Source: Phoronis australis
Lineage: Eukaryota > Phoronida > Phoronidae
Reading direction: 5' to 3'
Assembly: GCA_002633005.1 (NCBI GenBank)
Contig: NMRA01000003.1
Coordinates: forward strand, 1,918,727-1,978,726
Length of the DNA: 60,000 nucleotides
Made by a program: the position numbers and the translations under genes. The notes beneath the pieces are model-generated. The model was given only the letters and a program-made list of their open reading frames with translations. It made no database searches and had not been told where the DNA came from. Below, piece by piece: positions 46,563 through 59,500 of this stretch. The number at the start of each line of letters is the position of its first letter. The first letter of the stretch is position 1.

Positions 46563-47207
46563 TTGATGGGAACTTATCGAGAACAGTTGATGATGAAGGT
46601 GTGTTATCACTGCCAGAGGTCATTCTTTCTGTTTAGACAATCAATCCAGCGGGAGGTTTCAATAAACAGCAGGGGGCATTCGGTGCAGTTTGAAACAGAA
46701 ACGAACACTTGGTGTTTGATGACGCAACTGGACACTCAAGTGCGTACGATCACCGTGGGTACATTGAGGCACTCCACTGTTATTGTAAATCACATCTGTA
46801 TGAGTCCTGAATGTGAAATGTCCTGTGGTTATCTTGTTGGCGAGGATATCATAATACTCATACACAAGTTTAGCACAACATATAGGAAACTGCCATATCT
46901 GCTTTGGAAAACAAGAAATTCTCAATCAACAAAAAATATAAACTCACTCAAATTAACTTCAAACGGCACAAATTTAATGTGTAAGCCTACTAGAGATTTC
47001 CGCCACAATCCCTCAAATTGTACTCTCGTGATGGGCCCAACGTCATCCGAATATAAGTGGCGTGAGCCGGTCCATGGGCTTTTAACAAGACTTTATCCAC
47101 GCTTAGAACCAATCAGCAGGTCAGTCTGTTGTTTTAGTTGCTCGTTTGTAACCATTGTAAATGTTATTAGGGACATATTTGGAACTAGGCAAAGAGAAAA
47201 TAATTGA
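46563..47207 (+). other. Unassigned 214-codon open frame
   Basis: This is the longest open frame in the gene-poor stretch. It begins MMGTYREQ and ends in TGA or TAA-rich sequence near 47207. No signal peptide, repeat or domain is evident, composition is unremarkable, and other frames are broken. It could be chance, a lineage-specific gene or a decayed element. It is listed only because of its length. Confidence 0.15.
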
Positions 47208-48435
47208 ATCATATTCCACACACCAAGAGCTTTACAAATTTTAATATATATTCTCTTGTCCTGTTTTGTTTTGTTTCATTTCGCTTATTCAACCTGGTGC
47301 TGAGGATGTTACAAAGTGGTGTAGATTAAGTCACGATTTAATGTGTCAAAACTGATATGTCTTCACATCATGACGACTCAGCGTACATAAGCATTCAGGA
47401 TTGTTTTTGACATTCGCTGGAATACTCACGGTGACATTCGTTAGGCCTTTGCTTTGTGTTTTAATTGTTGTTATTCTTCATGAGTTCCTTTCAACCTTGC
47501 ACCGAAGTCATTCGTCGTCTTGCAAAAGGTTTCTCTGAATTTTTAAGGCGCCTTTAGCCGTCACGCAGTAACGTAAGTTCATACCTTGAATTGAACCGGC
47601 AATTGATGCCATCGTAACTCGTTGTAACAGGCGGGGTCAAACAAGTAAGAACCAATATTTTGGTCAATTAAAGCTCACGTTTTCATTCATTAACAACTTC
47701 AACCACGTACCGAATAGTTGGCATATCGAAAATAAATAGTACATCAATGTCTATTTCGCAATGTTATTTAATATAACAACATATTCTGTAACAAATACTT
47801 TGCCTTTTAAAGGTAATGCGTTGAATAACAAATACCATTGTTCAAATTAAGGATGCGCTGCCAGGTAACAAAGATACGTACACACTGACCTGACACCGCT
47901 TTCGGCTCGCATTCTGCTGGTCTCCGTGGATCGATTTCACAACTTCATGTTAAATTTTTGTTGTACTCGCGTTCATTCTTTGTAAACTGTATTTAGTGGT
48001 ACGTTCCTTGTAGCTGCCGGGCAAGCCATCGTGTGGAGACGCCAGGCTATGGACTATGGAGTGTTAATTAATATACCTTTAACTTAAATGATTAAACGTG
48101 TTCAACCAAATTTTGCATTGTAGTTTCGGTAATGTGCGACATGCATCTGACGTAATACTACCCCTCTTGACAACAAAGTCGTCGTATATCTCACAAAAGA
48201 ACTTAGGCACATTAAATTTAGAAAGTGCGTGTTGAATCTCAAACACAGAAAAAAAACGAAACTGTATCACATGCATCAAACAGTGGTAAAGAATACCACA
48301 AGTTTACAGCTCGTCGTATTTCTTTTATGTTATGTGTATTCGGGCTGCAGTACATTGAAACTTAATTACTCGTCTGGACTATTTAGGTGTGTACATACAG
48401 ATTGATAAATTTATAGAAAGTCATAAATACAAATC

Positions 48436-48870
48436 AAGGTTATATAGGACCCTAGGAAAATGTTCAAATTTGGCCAACTTCGGAACATCATATCTCAGAC
48501 ATGGCTGACTGGATTCATGTGACACTTTCAGTTACTATGCTATCCCAAAACACGACTAGGAAGTATTATAAAAATATTCCTCGTTTGCATGAAATGCTAT
48601 CAAAATAGGACTTTATGGTTTATATGAACGAAAAAGAAATGAGAAGTTAGAAGCTGTGACACGTTTTTTAGATTTCTTGTTGAACATTTGTCTGAAACGA
48701 TATCTGATCATGGTATTGAAACCGTCGTTGTGCTCTGAATGTATCTTTCTTTTTTCCACGTTTTGCTAAAAAGACAGTTTCGTAACTCAATTAATTGGAT
48801 GATGGTATAAAGCCAAAATCAAATTTTACAGATTTTCGAGTTTAAAAAAACATGTAGGCCTGCTTTCATT
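48436..48870. repeat. Dispersed repeat, copy B
   Basis: Same family and orientation as 1436-1800, starting at TATATAGGACCCTAGGAAAATG. Shared blocks keep their order over at least 250 bases, including GACACTTTCAG, GCATGAAATGCTATCAAAAT and an AGAAATGAGAAGTTAGAA-like block. Confidence 0.6.
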
Positions 48871-51599
48871 AATTTAAAATCAAAATTTTTGTAAACATTA
48901 TTATTAAATTGACAGATTTGTCGATAATGTCTAACACAACCAAGTTTATTTTTCAGTAAACATATATTGCTTCGTCTGTAACTGAAACCTGCAATAAATC
49001 CATCACCATCTCAAATTTCACCATGGAAGCATGATTACGATAAACAGGCAATTTATTTTTGGGCGTAAAGTTATTACCCGCGAGTTTTGTGAAAGCTTCT
49101 TCAGGTAAGAAAATCTATAAACTCGAACCGAACGCACCCTCGTAATGCAGCATTAGCTCCAATACACAATAGTAATCAAATTGGAGTTACATAACAATCA
49201 AATAGTGTTGTCGTAAGTTGCTTCTCCATTTGACGGGGTCATCCTACCGTAAGGCCGTGTTTGGTAGCGCGTGAAATGGGTATTGAGTTGCCGAAACAAG
49301 CCGATAATAAATGAATATAGTGCACGATAAGGATTAGCCCCAGTTAAACAACAGACTGTAATTTTTCTGCCGTCGGTTCAAGTGAAGTGAAGATAAATTC
49401 CTACTGAGACTACCGTTGGTGAAAATAAGAATAGAACAACGTAACAAACTAAATGACATAAAATAATTAAAAGAAAACATGTTACGACTTTTGTTGGGGA
49501 CTCAAAATTTCAGTGCTAAAGAGTTTAGTGACAGCATGTTGTTAATCTTTTACTTTTAAGCTGCAAGTTAACATAAGAATGATAATTACGGCCGTGCAAG
49601 TGAGCGATATCTAATAATTTAAAGAAATGGCAGTTCTAACACTTTAATCGAAACAATAGACCTTGATTGGGCATCGGATAGACACACAGACGGGTAATAG
49701 AATTATTGTCATCAATACCAAGTTGCCTGTGAACTAATCACAAGACACTGTGTCTTTTACCGTAATGAGAAGCGATAGCCTGTTTCAGTTCGATTTAATC
49801 CCCAACACATGGTTAAGTGATCCCAAATTAAATGGCGCTAATGAAGCGCACAGAAAGGTATTGGAAACGCCAGGGAATAGTGGAAAGTAATGTAAGCGAT
49901 AACTTTGTTACAAACTAATTTGCTCCATTGTGACAGGGCCCATCAAGAGCGATCCGTTCGCTTGAGAACACACATCCTCCTAATACGGCGCACGTATGAA
50001 AGGTGATTAAAAACGCACGAGACTGTTTGAGGTCTAATTATATTTTAAGTCGGATATATTTCCGTCTCATTCTTACTGTTTCTCACTACTTGTTCGATAA
50101 AGTGAGTTAGCTGATGTTCGATCTAATTTTGAATTAGATAACATCCGTAGAACGAGAGACTTGTTTCGTATGAAATTCCTCATGATCGTTAGAAGGATCT
50201 CTGGCTGTGGTCATTTCTTTTAACAGCTAGGACACTCGAATAGTTCATACTCCACCTATGAAACACAACATTTCTCTCCAGTAACAGATGTCCGAGGGAA
50301 AATTAGCTCGTACACGTATCTTTGACTTGCATTTTTTATTACTTCGAGATAATACAAAAATATCCAGTAACGTACTGGCAACATTAGAATTCCGAAATCG
50401 AGAGGCGACAGAGACCCAGTGACGCGCATTGTCCCCTTGGTCGCCACACATCTTCGGTCACTAGATTCCAAGAAGACTGCGAGAATTAGTTCAAAATTCC
50501 GTAGAATTTCGTCAAACTCGGGATGATTTGACAACTTTCCGTGAGTTTTGGAAATTCTTCAAAAAAAACCGGAACACCTCATCTTAATCGAAATGGAAGG
50601 GTTGCAACCTCACTGTCACATTCTCTGGCCTGAGTTTTTCGAACACATGTTTTATTTAGTGAACTGCAGTCGGAAACTTCGTCCGGGTCAGACAGCGTCG
50701 ATGCTGAAGGCGGGGGTTTTGAAGCCCGGTTCTTTTTTTAGTTAATTAAACCTCTATTGATAACAATTAACAATTACAGAGTGAAATACAGTTTACCCGG
50801 AAAGCGATTCATTATACCCAGGTAATAAAATTACATGAAATATCTAACAAATATTAAATATGATATAATGAAGGTCAATATACAAGGGAATTACATTTAA
50901 TAAACAATTACAAAAACCGGATTCTTGAAGTTTGCGAATATAGCAAGAAAATAAAGCGAGCTTTTTTGACGATAAATGGCATGTTTTCAAGTATTTTTTT
51001 CATTTTAGTAAATCATTTTACCGAACTTTATCCAAACAAACGAAGAATTTGATTTGGCAAAAAGTTTTTTGAGCCGTTGAAGATTTGTCCGGCACTTCTG
51101 AGATTACAAAAGGTTTGATTCATTATGAATCTTTTTGATTTAATCCAAAACTATTAACAGACGAAAAAAATATATAAACATTGGTGGAGACGTAGATAAC
51201 GTATATTTATGACTTTTCACATTCCAATGGTGAGCGTATTACACGTGAACAGATTTGCTTCTTTTATGTTTTTTCTCCTCCGTTCAGTTTTCCTGGATGT
51301 GCGTAATGGTGTCCAGAATCTATTGAGGAGTCATTTATATTTCGATACATTTCAAGTTATTCTTCCTCATCGTTCTGATTTTGTTTTGACTGTTGTTAAT
51401 TGCAATAGTGTAAGCAAAATTGTTTATAATCTTTTCACCTAACTACGTAATTAAATGGGGAAGTTGTTTTAAATATTTAAAAACATTGAACAGTCAGAAG
51501 AATGGTGGCGTAAATGTATCATATTAGCAGGTAATTTTACTAAAATATAAATCTAAGGTGATTTCAAATAAGATTTATTCACAGACTTTTTAGTACTGG

Positions 51600-51900
51600 T
51601 ATTTTTTTACAGAAAATTGGTGTAACAAATTTGCGTTTATGTACTTGTTGTAGTAGTAAGTCTGAAGATAGTGCTACTTGTATTGGTCTTGTACAATGGT
51701 TCAAAAATTTTGGGTGGCATTAAACAACTGGATCGTATCAAAAACTGGTAAATCTCGTGAACTGAACTTAAATGAGGTATTGTTTGGCAGGCATAGTGCT
51801 GGGCATGTTATTAGCTTGGTCATATGTTTGGTCAAATATCATATTGACCAAGCGAGATTAAACTCCAATGTTCCAGCCACTCAAAAAAGAACTCTCTAGA
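51600..51900 (+). pseudogene. LINE ORF C-terminal fragment
   Basis: A Cys-rich stretch (LRLCTCCSSKSED) is followed, one frame over, by VQKFWVALNNWIVSKTGKSR and LNLNEVLFGR. This resembles the zinc-like segment and FW..L..W stretch at the end of many non-LTR retrotransposon ORFs. The frame change and missing catalytic domain show a dead remnant. Confidence 0.5.
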
Positions 51901-52971
51901 TATCACGAGCTTGAAAAAAGAAATTTTGTGCAATAATTTTGAATACGAACTATTTGTTGAAAAGTGAGCCCCCATGGTTCATCTCTGTGTGTTATTTTAA
52001 ATTCGTTTTTGATAACATTCTGATCCCGGGCGTGGCTGTGATGTATTGTATGCGTGTGTTACTTTTTGTATTGTGAAACCATGCGCGCACCCAGTGCACA
52101 AAATGGGGGTTCAAATTTTTGAGAATGTGGACTTTCACTAAGATTCACGGGGTACGTGCCAAAAAAAATGAAAGAAACGTAATAATGCAAAGAGTTCGGT
52201 CTCGGTCGATACGCGGAATAATGTCGAGAGGGATGATATTTCATCAACGCCATTCTCGGTACGTTTTGTGAATATTCGTTGAAGTAAATCTATCACCCAG
52301 GCCAATAATTTGTTTGTTATGGTAAAATAATTCACATTGCCAAACCACCGTCTCGGAGGTCGTCGTTGTCCTCAGTCATTCACTGCTATTATCAGTTGCA
52401 TCTCTAATAATTCGAAAACTTAAGTTTCATATCTATAGTTCTACGTTCACTTTTGTCTCAATTTGAACACAAAGCAGAGGGAAAAGTAGTTCGCACGTTA
52501 CTGTGTTAGAAAAATGGCCGTAGTGCTCTGAAAAATCATCTTATTTTGTAAAGCCTGCGAATTACAAATTGTTGTAATTTGGATGGAATTTCTTAAGAAC
52601 AAGAAACTCGAGTTAAGCAGATTTATTCAAACATCTTCATGATTCTATGAGTTTTTCACGTTTGTGATGTATTCAAGTGGTTTGTAGTGTCTGAATGAAT
52701 GATGCAGCAAAGAAACCTGTCGATCGCCACTACAATGGCTATAATCGTAAATGTTCGCTCTTCCAAGACAGTACTTGAAACTTGTTGTTTTTTTATAAAT
52801 GGAGAACATCGTACATTCATTCATCTTATCGCCGAGACATTCTGAAACACTATACTTTTTTTTTCATTCTATGTCGCTGCATCAAATACGAAACAAATAC
52901 TGGAATAAAAAGCGCAAAGTACGCATTGACGAACTCACCTAACACGGGTTTACCGGTCAAAATTTGTACAG

Positions 52972-53046
52972 TAATACATGGGCAGCGCACCATATGGGGC
53001 TGGGGGAAGCCCCCACTTTTTTCAGTGCTGCGCCGCCCATGTATTA
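52972..53046. mobile_element. 75-bp palindromic MITE
   Basis: The ends TAATACATGGGCAGCGCACCA and, complemented, TAATACATGGGCGGCGCAGCA are inverted repeats of 21 bp. Between them lies GGGGGAAGCCCCC. The complement matches the element in ACOX1 intron 12. It is too short to code for anything. Confidence 0.8.
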
Positions 53047-53496
53047 AAGTTAGTGCGCTCGAAAAAAACGGACTGGCCAACGTACCAAATGAATTAACGA
53101 ACAAAGGGAACATAAATGCCTCGGTGTTCAATAAATTAATATTTATTATTCACTTAGGATAATGGTTACATAAGACATAAATTTGGCGCAAATAACTTTA
53201 ACCAATTACGCTCTTCTTGGTCAACGACACAGAGATTTGAAATTCAGCCTGCTGAATTATAAAAGAACTGTTTTTCTAATGAAGTAAAAGTAAACAAAGG
53301 GAAATGCTTGACCGGAAGTCTCCAGAAGTGCCACAAGGAGAAGCAAGGCAATCGGGCAATTATGGTTATTTCGCGACACGTGTATCGCTGCATCCTGCCG
53401 TGAACCGTGTCGATTATTTTGTTCAAGGCATCAAAGTCTGCCTCCAGAAACTTCCAGCTTTGTCACAGCTAAAACAAAAAAAGATTGTCAAAGAAT

Positions 53497-53506
53497 TTTA
53501 TTTATT
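53497..53506 (-). terminator. Possible poly(A) signals after the lectin exon
   Basis: Two overlapping TTTATT motifs read AATAAA on the - strand, about 70 bases after an in-frame TAA (53573-53575) that would be reached by reading through the last lectin exon. They support, but do not prove, that the gene ends here. Confidence 0.4.
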
Positions 53507-53572
53507 TTATTTTGTCGAAAAAACAAAACTTCATGTTTGGGATTATTCCAAACTTAATCGTTAATATTTGCA

Positions 53573-56500
53573 TTAATTTAAAGTCCAACGTAAACGCTCA
53601 CCTGGTCGGCTGCAAACAACAAAATCTCGTTTTGTCTCGCATGGAACAGACTCCCATTTCCCCGCGTTCCACGTGCCTTGACCTCCGGACAGCATCACAC
53701 ACTGTCTAAGTTCGGGATTAAAAGGCTGCGTGTCGTCGGCCCAGTTCATAAAGCTGAGTGTGAAATAAATGAAATATAAGTATAATTAAAAAACAACGTC
53801 TTATGTAAGTTTTTACGCAAACAACAACCCTCTTATGTCAGGGATGATTTTTTCGGAAAACGCCAGAGACCAATAGCTGCCTTTGGAAACAAAACAGTTT
53901 CCATATTTTTCCAATAATAAATAGTATGAAAATTTATATTGGTTTAATTTCTTAATATGAAGGTTTGTTCTAAAATCAAAGCGCATTGGACGTACCCGTC
54001 ACTAGGGAGAGTCTTGTCGTCCATCCATCTGACGTCCCCTCCACCGAACAGTTTAGCAGGATCACGCGTCCATTTGAGGCCAATAAACGCACCAATTCGC
54101 CATCCTCGTTTTTCGTCTGTTTTGTTGTGGAGCAATCTTGAAATGTCATAAAGAGTATCCATGAGGAATTTTTCCAGTTATTTCTCAAAGATATTTAAAT
54201 TTAAAAATTACATACTCTCTAAACGAAGATTAAGTATGTTTCACTGCGATATAAAATGTGTATTTCACACACGACCTACTTGTATATGAAATCATTAGCC
54301 TTCTTGCTTTTAACATGAGCCAAATGAGCCGAATGGGCCAGACAGTGGTACTCCGCCCAATCCTGATCAACGCCATCTTCCGGTTTGAGAAATCCCTGGT
54401 AGCAATGGTCGTCAAACCGCATCCAGCCCGCGGTGCAACCATTCTCTTGAGCAGGACTGTGGCTGACAGGACCTGAAAACCATGCGAAGTAGTAAGCAAA
54501 CAGTCACTGTATGGTGTTTAGTAATCCTACCCGTTTGGGAGAAACAGGGATTGGAATAAGCAATGACAAAAACAGGAAAAATTTCCCAGTGGTATATCAT
54601 TCCAGTAAATAGGCTTGTGGGACAGAATAGGTTTTGTGTTGTAAAATTCAACTGAAGTAAACGTTTTTGCATGAATATTGTCAAAATAATGATAAAAAAA
54701 GAAAAAAGAGGAAACTGAAAATCAAAAAAGTGGAAATTGAAACCAAAAAAGAGGAAATCCTTAAAAGAGGAAAATGTCAAACGTAATGGAATAACAGACA
54801 TTTTGATTACTAAGCACAATTCTAACCCTAATAAGGGTGTCAAAGTGCAAAATGAGCAATCTGTGGAGGATATGTTGAGAAGGCAAAATCCAATTATAGT
54901 ACTAATAAAAATGATGACGTAAAAGCATTACTGAGAGCTATGCACTACGTACTACCTATGGATTACCTGTGCAAAAATTGATCTCCGCTGGAAGACATGT
55001 AGCATTGTTGTGTGGTTGTGGTCCGGACATTTTGCATTCTTCGTCTTTTAGGTAAGACTGTAATCAAAACACCGGCATCAAATTTTTTTCTAAACAAACA
55101 AATTGAAACCAGTTTGATAATGGTAAGTGACCTAAATCAAAAGTTTCTGCTTCAATGTAATTTTTGAACAGTGAAAGACCTGTCTACACATGTTTTGGTA
55201 TATGACTTTGTATACAAACGAAAAGTTCACTACAGTAAAAAACAACACTTACGGTTGCTTTGTTTTGACCGTATTTACCACTCTGCCACTCTGCAAATCA
55301 GCGTAATTAACAATTTCTACGTTTTCGCTAAGATCATTCTACTTACGTATCGCTGATTTCCGAGAGGTCTGACACAGCGAACTTCGCGAATCTTATTTGT
55401 CCTACGACAGCACTGAGACCAGAGACCTATTTGCCACCTAAAACACCAAACAATTAATTGGAGTTTAAATAGAACCACAGGAGGTTTGGGAACTGAGAAC
55501 CATCAACTAGCTACTTGTCATCCTTCTGGTACAAGTAGGCCTACTCAGTACCTGGACAACCGGGGATTTTAGTATCGGAGACAAAGCAAAATGCTAAATA
55601 CCCCACCCAAGTCCATACCTCTCTCACCCCTAGTCGTCACCACTTATTTCGCTTGCGCATACCAATCCGTGACGATAACACAGAAACCACAAGCACGAGT
55701 CACAAACTGTGAGGAAAAACATTACCCATACCAACCCCTTCTATGATAGAGCCCCCAAGTGTATTATTTATTTATTTATTTATTGATGTAATATTTACAA
55801 TGAGGGTAGCCCCATCAGAGTAACAAATTAACACGGAAAGACAGATGAAACAAAATAAAAAACAAAATATGATAAACAGAAGATAAAGAAAGTAAGACAA
55901 GATAATTAACTACAAAATAAATTAAAATAATTAAATAGACCATAAATAATTAATAAAAGTAAGACATAATAAATATATACAGGCATGTATACACATGCAC
56001 TCTTAAACACGCATACATAAACACATACATACATACAAACATACACATGAATACACAACTACATACACACACATACACATATGTACACATGAATAAGAAA
56101 TAGTCTGATATTGGGATACTGAATGTAAAATTGCTAAACAGAACACATCTACATGAAGTTAAATCTATTTCTTATAATTCTTTTAAAGGTTATAAAGGAT
56201 GATGCAGAATTGGCATCTGCAGGGAGAGTGTTCCATAGATAGGGCCCGCTGTAGGAAAATGATTTTTTCCCGGTGTCGTTTCTGGGTTTCGGAAGATTGA
56301 AATCAGATGATGATGAGGACCTAGTATTGTAGCGATTAGTAGTCAGTCATCTTAAACTTATCACTTAAGTATGCTGGGACAAGACGTTTAAAATATTTGT
56401 ACATACAACAAGCAGACAGGAATTGATGTCTTGTGTGAATTTTCATTATTCCAGTCTCCGTATGAAGGTTGTCAATGTTAATATCTCTAACACCAGCTCC

Positions 56501-59500
56501 CAAAATAATCCGGGCAGCCCTATTTTGGATAACCTGGATGGTTTTCATATCTTTGTCTGATGCAGCGCCCCATACCAGGAGGCAGTAGTCTAGGTGAGGT
56601 TGAATGATAGCATTAAAAAGGGTTTTCAGACTTACTCTGTTCACAAATTTACTGGTGCGTTTCAATACGCCAATTTTCTTAGACACCTTTTTCGAGATAT
56701 AATCAACGTGGTGAGAGAATTTAAGATTTTGATCACATTTTAGTCCCAGATATTTAAAGGAACTAATGTTCTCAATTAATCTTCCATCCAAACTTAATGA
56801 CAGGGTTTGGTTTCTAAGTCTTTGGGACGTGCCAAATAGAAGAGTTTTAGTTTTTGACACATTTAACATAATTTATTTGATACAAGCCAATCTGAAATGA
56901 TTGCTAAATCACAGTTGAGGTTCATCTGGATTTCAGATGAGGTTCTGCCTGCGGACAGTATTGTAGTGTCATCCGCATACAGAACAATCTTAGGATTTTG
57001 AATTACTGAGGGTAGATAATTGACAAAGATGCAAAATAGCAAGGGCCCCGGTATTGACCCTTGAGGAACACCTGTTTGAACACATTTGAGATCAAAGATA
57101 TCTTTGCCGACACGGGTAGCTTGAGTTCTGTTACAAAGATAATCCTGAAACCACTTGGCTTCGACAACGGCGACCCCATAGGCTTTAAGCTTCTTTGACA
57201 AGATAGTTTGAAAACAACGCACAAGCACTGCCTTAAAGTAGTTATATACCTGGGCCTACATTGGAATGCGTTGCAGCGTTCTGTTCTGATACGAGGTTTG
57301 GGCGAGTCGAAGCACTTGTGATCCTCAACTGTTAAACCGTCATCTCGAAGACATATAAAGACGGTCACTCGTAGGCCTGCAAACAAAAATGGGCCTTTTC
57401 ACAACATCATCATAAATTCAGGAAATTTAAGGGTTTTCCTATCAAACATTCAAGAAGACGTGGGTAAGCCTGAAATTTGTTTAAACTACGCTGGGTAGTG
57501 CGTTTCATTAAGAATGTTGTAGTAAAAATTCTGAAAGGACGATTTTGGTGATTTGTCTGACTATCAAAAGACGATGAGTGACACGCATCTGGACTATACC
57601 TTTCGTTGCATCGCGCTTATTTAGGACCATTCACAACGTTGTTTTGTCCTAATATTTATGCTCCCCTCTTGTTGGCACACATCTTAATAAATGACCTTGT
57701 ATCGCCTACGTGCGTCTACTTACCGAACTGCCTTCTTTCTGTATATAAATGAGTCAAATACTAAAATATTATGTGGAGACAAATAGTAAGAGATGACTCA
57801 CCCCCGCCACATGGTTGACTGCACCTGCCCCATCCAACCTCGTGCCAGCGATAGTCATGGAAAGGATAGGTGGGCGTCTCCTTGCGTACATGATACTGGT
57901 ATATGTACCAGACATCTCGCTTCCAGTTTCCCGAAACAGTCTCGATCTGTTAAAGATTGCATAGTAGTAATGACGCAAATTTGATTTGTGTAGGCCCCGG
58001 CGTTACATCTGTATGCAAATTAGTTACGTTAGGTAGCCTTTTTATGAAGCAGTTACAATCTCCGTAATTATATTCGACCTAAGATATGAAACGAATGCTC
58101 AAATTTACCAGAACTTCGACGTCTTTTAGTAGTGGTCCTTTTGTGGATATCAAGCCATAGAATTCGTTGTAAAACCAGTTGGTTCCGGCAAACGCAAATT
58201 TTCCCCACCCGCGTCCCTCCACGTCCATTACTGTTCCATACGATCTCAGAACAAATTTATAGTACACTCGATCGTTCTGCAGGTTGAAGTCAATGTTCCG
58301 CGAGCCCCGAGGAAACTTGAGCAGACAAGCCTTCCCTCGTGGTACTGGCAAACCACACGTCTCGTCGCCTATTAGTGTGTAAACGAAACAACATCTCAGT
58401 TTCAGCTAACAACAAAATTGTGTCAAAAGTCTGCAATTTTCAACACGAATATGAAACAGTCCATTTTTACTTTCTGTTTTAAAAGAGGAAGCAAAGACTC
58501 GCCGAGAAATCATTCCATAAAAAATCACAGGCGCGAGTTACATTTATGACTGTTGAAGACAACTGTAGAAACTTAATACCCTGCAGTTTCTTCGTGGTCC
58601 TCGTTTTTACTTCATATGAATTGCAGTTTGTATTGTTTCCAAAGCACACGCCGCACATGTCTTCTTTAAGAACAGCCTCGTAGAGCATCTGGGCGTGTCC
58701 ACAGACAAGTTTCTGAGGAACAAGATGGGAATATAAACAATATGCGACGATATCAGATAGAGATCATGAGTGCCATGCTCTGTCTGTTAGCCTCCTAATA
58801 AATACACAAACTACTTGTTGTCATTTAATTCACAATACCCATTAGCTACGAAGAGATTTTATGTATATTCAGATTTCTTTGTCAAAATACTTTGCACGTT
58901 TTACCATGGAGCTGTTAATCTATGGCATTACTTAGTTCACCAAGGCAACCTGGAAACTAAAAACGATGTCCCAGTAGTTTCATAGAATTTTACCCTTGTA
59001 ATGGCCGAGCTATAGGTGTTCCAAGATTACTATATGTAACTTTTGAAGCATAGCACGGAAATATTTGTAGGCATACCACTGCTCTTACAACTGTTATTCC
59101 TTTTAAAGGCATACTTCTGGACTCGTATTTGTAAACAAAAAAGAATCCGAACGCAAACAGTAATTAGACAAAACATCTTTCCAAACACTGTTTTACACGA
59201 TTCCGAATTTTTCCAAAAAACAACAGAATTTAATAAAGATTATTTTTCTCAACTTTGAGTTTCTGGAAGTCAATCTAATATGTAAAACGACAAGACGCGC
59301 ACTCACGCAGTCGAACTCTTGGACACGTTAAATCATTACAAGCATCTACTTGCACATTGTTGAAATTTAAGATTTGTCCCGAACACACTGCTTTTTTGAA
59401 TCAAAGAAACTCATTTTTAAAAATCTAGAGAAAGAAGCATTTTAACACATCCAGATAATTAAAGGTAGAAACGATAAGAACAATCGTGTTACCTTGCACC

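Larger units (their letters stand above)
39100..53490. other. Long stretch without a supportable gene
   Basis: About 14 kb upstream of both flanking - strand genes' ends shows no exon I can assign. It contains decayed LINE reverse-transcriptase pieces (about 40.8-41.3 kb and 51.6-51.9 kb), a 65-68-bp tandem array (42.8-43.1 kb), a foldback (43.5 kb), a dispersed repeat (48.4 kb) and a 75-bp MITE (52.97 kb). The longest open frame, 214 codons at 46563-47207, has no recognisable domain. Regulatory DNA for the zinc-finger gene could lie here, but nothing in the sequence alone shows it. Confidence 0.5.

Noticed and set aside
53304-53564. 86-codon + strand frame next to the lectin exon
   Set aside because: No family match; it lies antisense to the likely 3' end of the ADAMTS-like gene.
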